A stretch of 64,000 nucleotides of DNA from positions 28,454 to 92,453 of the forward strand of contig JAEUTH010000016.1 in NCBI GenBank assembly GCA_016788165.1. The letters run 5' to 3'. The stretch is from Bacteroidia bacterium. Its GTDB lineage: Bacteria > Bacteroidota > Bacteroidia > AKYH767-A > OLB10. A program made the position numbers and the translations under genes. This document shows, piece by piece, positions 53,866-60,359 of the stretch. The notes below the pieces were generated by a model. It had not been told where the DNA came from and ran no database searches. It worked only from the letters and a program-made list of their open reading frames with translations. How positions within the stretch are numbered: position 1 is the first letter of the stretch; each line of letters opens with the position of its first letter.

Positions 53866-54558
53866 TTAGTTTACATTTTCAAGCAATTTATAAATCAGGG
53901 GTGGCACGGCATTGCAGGCAGTATCCCTAATGGTTTGCAAATTATCAATATGCGTTAATGATTTTGCATTTGGGTCAATTAAATATTTAACAGCGTTTGC
54001 ATTTACATAGTCAATTAAACTGGCAGCCGGATACACTTCTAAAGATGTACCTATTACAATAAACACATCGGCTGATGATGCAATAACAGCGGCTGTTTCC
54101 ATTAACGGCACAGGCTCGCCAAACCATACAATATGTGGCCGTAATTGCGACCCTAATTCACATGTATCGCCTTCTTTTAATTCCCATCCATTTATGGGAT
54201 AAATGAGATTGGGCTTAACGGTGCTTCGGGCTTTAATTATTTCGCCATGTAGGTGCAATACCTTTTTGCTTCCGGCTCGTTCGTGCAAGTCATCAATATT
54301 TTGTGTTATAACATGCACATCAAAAGCATATTGCAGTTCAGCTATGGCATTATGTGCAACATTTGGCAAAGCTTCCAGCACATTTTTTCTCCGTTGATTA
54401 TAAAAATCGAGCACCAGTTTCTGATTACGGAACCATGCTTCTGGTGTGGCAACGTCTTCTATTTTATGTTGTTCCCATAAGCCGCCACTATCTCTAAAAG
54501 TTTTAATACCACTTTCGGCACTAATACCCGCACCTGTAAATACTACAATTTTTTTCAT
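53866..54558 (-). CDS. cobB: Class III-type sirtuin NAD-dependent deacylase
   Basis: This 230-residue sirtuin removes acyl groups from lysine side chains using NAD. The core motifs are GAGISAESGIKTFR (residues 8-21), TQNIDDLHERAG and the catalytic His in LHLHGE (about residue 103). The pair Tyr and Arg in DFYNQRR (about 53-56) is the YxxR motif that in CobB and SIRT5 binds succinyl or other acidic acyl groups, so desuccinylase activity is possible. The zinc-ribbon cysteines are absent: only one Cys lies in that stretch. It is cotranscribed with fmt (2-base gap). Confidence 0.93.
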   Translation of the reverse strand: MKKIVVFTGAGISAESGIKTFRDSGGLWEQHKIEDVATPEAWFRNQKLVLDFYNQRRKNVLEALPNVAHNAIAELQYAFDVHVITQNIDDLHERAGSKKVLHLHGEIIKARSTVKPNLIYPINGWELKEGDTCELGSQLRPHIVWFGEPVPLMETAAVIASSADVFIVIGTSLEVYPAASLIDYVNANAVKYLIDPNAKSLTHIDNLQTIRDTACNAVPPLIYKLLENVN

Positions 54559-54560
54559 GC

Positions 54561-55511
54561 TTAACGGTAAATCAGTTTGCAGTTTGACATATTAAAGCCG
54601 CGTAAAAATTCGGTTGTATCCATTCGCTTTTTACCTGCCAATTGTATGTTGGTTAAACGCAAAATTCCACCAAGGCAATATATGTTTAAGTATGTTTTAT
54701 TATCGGTATAAATAATACCGTCAAAGTTTACGGTTGCAGTTTCATAACTACAGCCATATACTTTCATACTGTATAATTTTTGATCATGTGTTGTAAACTC
54801 AAAAAAAGCTGCCGGATATGGCGACAAGCCTCTTATATGGTTGTAAACCGCAGTAACGGGCTTATTAAAATTTATTAATAAATGTTGTTTAAACAGTTTC
54901 GGTGCATCATGCAATGGTTCAATGCTTAATTCATTTTGGTTAATGGTTTTAACCGTACCATTTGCAATAGTTTCTACCGTTTTAATAACCAATGCGCCCC
55001 CAGCTTCCATTAGCTTATCATGTAATATGCCGGCCGTATCTGCATCATCAATTTGCACCGTTTGCTGCAATATAATGTTGCCTGCATCAATTTGTTGCTG
55101 CAAAAAGAAAGTGGTTACACCGGTTTGTTTTTCGCCATTTATTATAGCCCAATTAATTGGGGCAGCGCCCCTGTATTGTGGCAACAAAGAAGCATGTAAA
55201 TTAAAAGTACCTAATGGTGGCATTGCCCAAAGTATTTGTGGCATCATACGAAATGCAACTACAATTTGCAAATCAATATGCAGGCTTCTTACTTCATCCA
55301 AAAAAAATTCGTCTCTTAATTTTACAGGTTGCAATACCTTCAAATTATTTTCGATTGCAAATTGCTTAACGGCCGATTGTTGCAATTTTAATCCACGGCC
55401 TGCAGGTTGGTCGGCTGCAGTTACAACAGCTACTACATTGCATTTATTGCTGAGCAACTGTTTTAAAATACCGACTGCAAATTCAGGTGTGCCCAAAAAA
55501 AGAATGCGCAT
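54561..55511 (-). CDS. fmt: Methionyl-tRNA formyltransferase
   Basis: This 316-residue enzyme formylates initiator Met-tRNA using 10-formyl-THF. The N-terminal fold begins MRILFLGTPEFAVGILKQL. The catalytic motif is FNLHASLLPQYRGAAPINWAI, with Asn, His and the following Asp in QQIDAGNI. A C-terminal OB-like domain (about 205-300) binds tRNA. I use the ATG at 55511; an ATG at 55526 is also possible, while 55535 is a TTG. It is second in the operon, 25 bases after the MATE gene, and next to the sirtuin. Confidence 0.95.
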   Translation of the reverse strand: MRILFLGTPEFAVGILKQLLSNKCNVVAVVTAADQPAGRGLKLQQSAVKQFAIENNLKVLQPVKLRDEFFLDEVRSLHIDLQIVVAFRMMPQILWAMPPLGTFNLHASLLPQYRGAAPINWAIINGEKQTGVTTFFLQQQIDAGNIILQQTVQIDDADTAGILHDKLMEAGGALVIKTVETIANGTVKTINQNELSIEPLHDAPKLFKQHLLINFNKPVTAVYNHIRGLSPYPAAFFEFTTHDQKLYSMKVYGCSYETATVNFDGIIYTDNKTYLNIYCLGGILRLTNIQLAGKKRMDTTEFLRGFNMSNCKLIYR

Positions 55512-55536
55512 ATTTTTTATCTCCATAAAGTTCAAA

Positions 55537-56865
55537 TTACACAGCCAGGTTTTTCCATTTGCCTTTTATCAAATAATAATAACTCCAAATGCCCATAGAA
55601 GTCCAATAAACAATTTCGCTAAGCCAAACAACTTCAACGGTACTTTTTACAATTACTGTAAAGCAAAAAATATATAATGTATAAATGGTAATGTTGGTTA
55701 ACTCGATTATAAGTGCCGACCGTGTTGCACCGGTACCCGATACGGCACTTAATAAATTCATTGATATACTAAAAATAATTGTTGCTGCCAGTGTGATATA
55801 AAAACAATGCATGGAGTCGGCAATAAGTAAACTATCGTTGGTACTAAGTTTAAGCAAAAGCGTTGGAAAGCAAGCCAATACAGCTACTAAAATCAAAATA
55901 AAAAACAAGCTCAGTTTAATAATTTTAAAAAGTACAGGCAATACGTCTTGCTTACGTCCCTGCCCTATCAAGTTGCTTATCATACTATTGCTGGCCGCTG
56001 CAAAGCCCCATACCGGTGTCATCATAACCATGTAACAACTACGTATAATATTAGAGATAGCTAAAGGATGACGACCCATTTTTTCAATCAACACAAAAAA
56101 CACAAACCATGCAGCCATTGATAAAAAATGTTGCAGCATAATGGGCAAACTAATTTCTACAATTTTAAAAGCAGCTATCTTGTTAAATCTCGCAAACTTA
56201 AATAAGCCATAAGCTTTAAACGGTTTGCGCAACATAGCCCATAAAATTATATATAGTGCGGCAATAATTTCGGAAACGGCATTAGCTATAGCTGCCCCTT
56301 TAATACCCATGGGTTGGAAACCACATTTACCAAATATGAGTACGTAGGCCAATGCCATGTTAAGCAAACAACATAAAACAGCCTGATAAGTAATTATGCG
56401 CGTTTGAGATATGCCTACAAAAAATGCCCTAACAGCATAACCCGCCATAGTAAAAACCATAGCAAAACTGCGGTAAAAAATATAGTTGTTGCTGGCTGCA
56501 GCTATGGCATCATCGCTGATTATACTATTTATTATTACAGGCGAACACAGCATAAATGCAAACAACAAAACGCCAAAGCCTGCCAGTAAAATTAAGGTAT
56601 GATCAAACACAATGCCTATGGCGCCTGTATTGCCTTCGCCTGCCCTTCGCGAAATTATTATTTGCGCACCGGTGCCTAAAGCATATCCCAACATAACCAA
56701 AACAAAATAAAACACACCACCAATTGCAGCAGCACCTAATTCAACTTCGCCAACACGCGCTAAAAAAGCGGTATCGGTTAAATTTAATATGGTTTGCGCA
56801 ACACCACCCAATGTTATGGGCAGCGCAATTTTTAATATTTGATTGTATGTGGTTGTTACTTTCAA
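55537..56865 (-). CDS. MATE-family efflux transporter, TTG start
   Basis: This 442-residue inner-membrane exporter of the MATE family has twelve predicted hydrophobic segments and the inverted-repeat layout typical of NorM-type drug or metabolite exporters (KIALPITLGGVAQTILNLTD at the start, VEVVWLSEIVYW at the end). The first codon is TTG at 56865; no in-frame ATG or GTG occurs between it and the first helix. Substrate is unknown; flavonoid, drug or osmolyte export are family possibilities. It heads the operon with fmt, the sirtuin, the DUF2179-like gene and the FAD oxidoreductase. Confidence 0.9.
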   Translation of the reverse strand: MKVTTTYNQILKIALPITLGGVAQTILNLTDTAFLARVGEVELGAAAIGGVFYFVLVMLGYALGTGAQIIISRRAGEGNTGAIGIVFDHTLILLAGFGVLLFAFMLCSPVIINSIISDDAIAAASNNYIFYRSFAMVFTMAGYAVRAFFVGISQTRIITYQAVLCCLLNMALAYVLIFGKCGFQPMGIKGAAIANAVSEIIAALYIILWAMLRKPFKAYGLFKFARFNKIAAFKIVEISLPIMLQHFLSMAAWFVFFVLIEKMGRHPLAISNIIRSCYMVMMTPVWGFAAASNSMISNLIGQGRKQDVLPVLFKIIKLSLFFILILVAVLACFPTLLLKLSTNDSLLIADSMHCFYITLAATIIFSISMNLLSAVSGTGATRSALIIELTNITIYTLYIFCFTVIVKSTVEVVWLSEIVYWTSMGIWSYYYLIKGKWKNLAV

Positions 56866-57002
56866 TTTTGTTCGGTTATAGGTAAACTTTGCAAAAAGGC
56901 CGCTAAGGAACTTATATTTATTAGCAATTACCTAAGTCATTTACTTTATTTGTTGCATTGTACTTACGTATAAAATATTTGGCTCATTATTCGGCAGCAC
57001 TT

Positions 57003-57500
57003 ATGGCAACACAGCTCTTAAACGAAACGCAAATTGAAAACCGCATCAGGCGTATCGCTTTTCAGATTTATGAAGATAACTTTGAAGCTGATGAAATTAT
57101 TTTAGCCGGCATTGTAAAAGGTGGTTATGTGCTTGCAGCCGAAATCGAAAAAAGATTAAAAGAGATTTGTGAAATAAAAATTACGCTTATCGAAATTAAT
57201 TTGGATAAAAACAGTCAGGCTCAAAAACCAATTCAGGTGGCGTTGCCAAATGATTATTTGCAAAACAAAACTGTTGTTATAGTTGATGATGTTTTAAACT
57301 CGGGCAAAACCCTAACCTACGCCATGTTGCCATTTCTTAATGCCGATGTAAAAAAAATACGGACTGTTTTGTTGGTCGATCGCGACCATAAGCGCTATCC
57401 CGTTCATGCTGATTTTGTGGGCTTCGAGCTTTCGACAACTTTAAAAGAACATGTAACGGTTAATTTAACTCCCGGCAACAAGCGCATTATGCTTAGCTAA
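57003..57500 (+). CDS. PyrR-type phosphoribosyltransferase
   Basis: This 165-residue cytoplasmic phosphoribosyltransferase has the PRPP-binding loop VVIVDDVLNSGKTL (about residues 96-109) and the Rossmann-like core of PyrR/uracil phosphoribosyltransferases (IVKGGYVLAAEIEKRL, VLLVDRDHKRYPVHADFVGFEL). PyrR is a uridylate-sensing RNA-binding regulator in Gram-positives; Bacteroidota homologues may only salvage pyrimidines. The ATG at 57003 (MATQLLNETQ) is preferred over the start at 56958. No pyr attenuator or other pyr gene is adjacent; carB lies 3 kb downstream. Confidence 0.85.
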   Translation: MATQLLNETQIENRIRRIAFQIYEDNFEADEIILAGIVKGGYVLAAEIEKRLKEICEIKITLIEINLDKNSQAQKPIQVALPNDYLQNKTVVIVDDVLNSGKTLTYAMLPFLNADVKKIRTVLLVDRDHKRYPVHADFVGFELSTTLKEHVTVNLTPGNKRIMLS

Positions 57501-57572
57501 ACTTTGTTAAAAAAGTATTTCAAGCTGATGATTTTTCGACTTACATCCGTCATCAAACAATACATTAAAATT

Positions 57573-57580
57573 TACTTTTG
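57573..57580 (+). promoter_or_regulatory. Bacteroidota -7 promoter element for trxB
   Basis: TACTTTTG, an exact TAnnTTTG followed by CCCCG, lies 41 bases before the trxB ATG. Confidence 0.6.
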
Positions 57581-57621
57581 CCCCGCTTTAAATAATCAAT
57601 AGTTTTAAAAAATTTAATCTG

Positions 57622-58557
57622 ATGTCAACAATAAAATGCCTGATAATAGGTTCAGGGCCTGCCGGTTACACAGCAGCCATCTATGCCGCCCGTGCCGATT
57701 TAAAACCTACCATGATTGCCGGCTTACAACCCGGTGGCCAACTTACCATTACTACCGAAGTTGAAAACTATCCCGGTTACCCCGATGGTACACAAGGCCC
57801 GCAAATGATGGAAGATTTTAGAAAACAAGCCATGCGCTTTGGTACCGATATTAAATGGAGTTATATAAGTGCAGTTGATTTTAGCAGCCGCCCGTTTAAA
57901 GCACAAGTAGATGATAAAGATTGGATAACGGCCGAAAGTGTAATTATTGCCACCGGTGCTTCGGCAAAATGGTTAGGCTTGCCTAGCGAGCAGCGCTTAA
58001 ATGGCTATGGCGTTTCGGCATGTGCCGTTTGTGATGGTTTCTTTTTTAAAGGACAGGATGTTGCCATTGTAGGCGCAGGCGATACCGCAGCCGAAGAAGC
58101 CACCTATCTGGCTAAGTTATGCCGTAAAGTTTATATGATTGTAAGGCGTGATGAAATGCGCGCTTCTAAAGCAATGATACACCGTGTAAACAATACACCC
58201 AACATTGAAGTATTGTTTAATACAGAAACGCAAGAAATTATTGGCGATAAAACAGTTGAAGGTGCCCTGGTAAAAAATAATAAAACAGGCCTAAGCACCA
58301 CATTAAGTGTTACAGGTTTTTTTGTGGCTATCGGTCATCAACCCAATACGGCACTATTTGCACATACGGGTTTAAATATGGACGAAAACGGATACTTGAT
58401 AACACAACCAGGTACTACAAAAACAAATATCGAAGGTGTATTTGCAGCAGGCGATGTGCAGGACCATATTTACCGTCAAGCTGTTACGGCTGCGGGGTCG
58501 GGTTGTATGGCAGCCATTGATGCCGAGCGTTGGCTGGCCACACAAGGCATACATTAA
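57622..58557 (+). CDS. trxB: Thioredoxin reductase
   Basis: This 311-residue FAD- and NADPH-dependent enzyme reduces thioredoxin. The FAD motif GSGPAGYTAAIYAARADL is at residues 9-26, the redox pair is CAVC at about 133-136 (ACAVCDGFF), the NADPH fold is VGAGDTAAEEA, and GVFAAGDVQD near the end closes the FAD domain. All match low-molecular-weight TrxB. It supplies reductant to MsrA-type enzymes. The promoter element lies just upstream; the alkyltransferase-like gene converges with a gap of 6 bases. Confidence 0.97.
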   Translation: MSTIKCLIIGSGPAGYTAAIYAARADLKPTMIAGLQPGGQLTITTEVENYPGYPDGTQGPQMMEDFRKQAMRFGTDIKWSYISAVDFSSRPFKAQVDDKDWITAESVIIATGASAKWLGLPSEQRLNGYGVSACAVCDGFFFKGQDVAIVGAGDTAAEEATYLAKLCRKVYMIVRRDEMRASKAMIHRVNNTPNIEVLFNTETQEIIGDKTVEGALVKNNKTGLSTTLSVTGFFVAIGHQPNTALFAHTGLNMDENGYLITQPGTTKTNIEGVFAAGDVQDHIYRQAVTAAGSGCMAAIDAERWLATQGIH

Positions 58558-58563
58558 TGCGGT

Positions 58564-58941
58564 TTACAATTCGGTAAGTGGATTCCAAAACAAGTTTTTA
58601 AAGTTGCTCACCTTATTGTTTACTACTTCAACGCCCTCGGCTTCCAATAACTGCTGCATTAAAAATGGCGATCCAAAATGATGTTTGCCGGTTAGTAAGC
58701 CCTGGCTGTTTACCACCCGGTGGGCAGGTACGGGTTTACTTGCCGTATGTGCTAAGTGCATGGCATAACCTACCAAACGGGCGGCTTTTGGCGCTGCCAG
58801 CGCTTTTGCAATTGCACCATAAGATGTAACGCGTCCATAAGGTACTAAACGCGCCACATCATGTACCTGATGGTAAAAATCAACACCTATGTTTACCGGT
58901 TTTACATCAGGTATTTTTTTAGGTTGTGATTTCTTTTTCAT
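58564..58941 (-). CDS. Alkyltransferase-like (ATL) protein, Cys-less
   Basis: This 125-residue protein has the C-terminal fold of O6-methylguanine DNA methyltransferases, including the DNA-recognition helix (GRVTSYGAIAKAL) and the Arg finger region. The catalytic motif PCHR is PAHR here (Ala in place of the acceptor Cys, in KPVPAHRVVN), so it cannot transfer alkyl groups to itself. Such ATL proteins flip and bind O6-alkylguanine and recruit nucleotide excision repair. It has no N-terminal domain. It is a single-gene unit convergent with trxB; the identification of the motif is direct. Confidence 0.92.
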   Translation of the reverse strand: MKKKSQPKKIPDVKPVNIGVDFYHQVHDVARLVPYGRVTSYGAIAKALAAPKAARLVGYAMHLAHTASKPVPAHRVVNSQGLLTGKHHFGSPFLMQQLLEAEGVEVVNNKVSNFKNLFWNPLTEL

Positions 58942-59039
58942 AATCGTTTAGCCGATAATTGGTGTTTCATTACAAAAACTAAATTTAAAATATTACGCTT
59001 GCCAAAATGAAACATGCCTTTATAACTTGCAAATAATTT

Positions 59040-59690
59040 ATGCTTTTGAATGAAGCATTAAAGCAACAATTAAATATTTCAATCAAAATGCATCTCAAAT
59101 TAAACACACATCAAACCAATCAGCTAAAAGCATTGCCACAACTTTATGCCGAATGGAATGAGAAAATTAATGTGATATCGCGTAAAGACATAACTCAAAT
59201 TGAAACGCATCATATACTACATTCATTAGCTATCGCCCGTTTTATAAACTTTACACCCGGTAGCAGTATTATGGATATTGGCACCGGTGGTGGTTTCCCG
59301 GGTATTCCGTTAGCCATAGTCTTTCCGCAGGTTTCGTTTACGTTGGTTGACAGTATTGGTAAAAAAATTAAAGTTGTTCAAGCCATTGCCAAGGAAATAG
59401 GCTTGCAAAATGTTACGGCTATACAACAGCGTGCCGAAGATGTGGCCTCTAAATTTGACTTTATAGTGAGCCGAGCTACAGCACCCATGACCGATTTGTT
59501 TCGATGGAGCCAAAATAAATTTAACGGTAAACAAAATAATCCGCTACCCAACGGAATAATAGCCTTAAAAGGTGGCGACCTAACCGCTGAACTACAACCC
59601 TTTAAAAAGAAAATAACCTTGGTGCCATTAAGTCAGTATTATGACCAAAATTTTTTCGAAACCAAATTTATAGTTTATCTGCCCATGTAA
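59040..59690 (+). CDS. rsmG: 16S rRNA (guanine527-N7)-methyltransferase RsmG
   Basis: This 216-residue SAM-dependent methyltransferase modifies G527 of 16S rRNA; loss in other bacteria gives low-level streptomycin resistance. Signatures are WNEKINVISRKD (about residues 39-50), the SAM motif IMDIGTGGGFPGIPLAI (about 78-94), TLVDSIGKKIKVV and the VSRATAPM stretch. The start at 59040 adds about 16 residues before MHLKLNTHQT, which could also be the start. The gene precedes rpmH by 249 bases. Confidence 0.94.
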   Translation: MLLNEALKQQLNISIKMHLKLNTHQTNQLKALPQLYAEWNEKINVISRKDITQIETHHILHSLAIARFINFTPGSSIMDIGTGGGFPGIPLAIVFPQVSFTLVDSIGKKIKVVQAIAKEIGLQNVTAIQQRAEDVASKFDFIVSRATAPMTDLFRWSQNKFNGKQNNPLPNGIIALKGGDLTAELQPFKKKITLVPLSQYYDQNFFETKFIVYLPM

Positions 59691-59873
59691 TTTTTACTGT
59701 TTCTTTAACCAATTTTCTACACGCAAACAAATAATAATCAATGTATTACGTATGCATTATTCAGCCATTTTACCTAACTCAAATTAGCACTCTAAAAATT
59801 TGATAACTTTTTAGTGTGCAAAAAAAAAATCAAAAACTTTCGATAAAAACCTTTCTCCCTCACGGTAAAATAT

Positions 59874-59881
59874 TACCTTTG
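59874..59881 (+). promoter_or_regulatory. Bacteroidota -7 promoter element for rpmH
   Basis: TACCTTTG, an exact TAnnTTTG, lies 57 bases before the rpmH ATG, consistent with a leader of about 50 bases. Confidence 0.6.
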
Positions 59882-59938
59882 CCTCAGTTAAATTAAAAGT
59901 CGCGGTTAGGTCCGTTGGCTCTCAAAAAATCAGATAAA

Positions 59939-60097
59939 ATGAAAAGGACGTACCAACCCAGTAATCGTAAGCGCAGCAACAAGCATGGTTTTCGTAAAAG
60001 AATGTCGTCAGCTAATGGCCGTAGGGTATTAGCAGCACGCAGAGCACGTGGCCGCAGAGTGCTTACCGTAAGTGATGAACGCACTTACATCAAATAA
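59939..60097 (+). CDS. rpmH: 50S ribosomal protein L34
   Basis: This 52-residue basic protein of the large ribosomal subunit begins [21 protein letters not shown] and ends in a typical Arg-rich [14 protein letters not shown] segment. The start at 59939 is set by homology; the frame is open to 59915 but those eight residues are foreign to the family. It has its own promoter and a terminator at 60136. The usual neighbours rnpA, yidC or dnaA are absent, so this is not an obvious oriC locus. Confidence 0.97.
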   Translation: MKRTYQPSNRKRSNKHGFRKRMSSANGRRVLAARRARGRRVLTVSDERTYIK

Positions 60098-60135
60098 TCC
60101 CTTCAGGAAGATTTAGTTACGTATAAACTTCACCT

Positions 60136-60169
60136 AAAGGTCGCTGATTCTTAGCAGCGGCCTTTTTTT
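60136..60169 (+). terminator. Intrinsic terminator after rpmH
   Basis: AAAGGTCGCTG and CAGCGGCCTTT form a stem with a T7 tail, 38 bases after the L34 stop codon. Confidence 0.85.
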
Positions 60170-60258
60170 GTGGCTTAAAACCAAGCAACAGGTTAGGTTT
60201 TACACAGGTTGTGTACAAGTAATTTAAATGCAAATTTAAAGCAGCCCATATAAAATTC

Positions 60259-60266
60259 TAATTTTG
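60259..60266 (+). promoter_or_regulatory. Bacteroidota -7 promoter element for carB
   Basis: TAATTTTG is an exact TAnnTTTG, 93 bases before the carB ATG. The leader would be about 87 bases. Confidence 0.45.
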
Positions 60267-60359
60267 AAGCCTTGTTAAAACGGCTGTTAACACTGCTGTT
60301 AAAAGGGGTAAGCATGGGTAGCGCATAATTAAATCTCAAAGAAATTAACTAAAACATAT

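Noticed and set aside
54922..55677. A 251-residue plus-strand ORF antisense to fmt
   Set aside because: It mirrors the coding strand of fmt, is low-complexity and Cys/Ser-rich, with no family resemblance.
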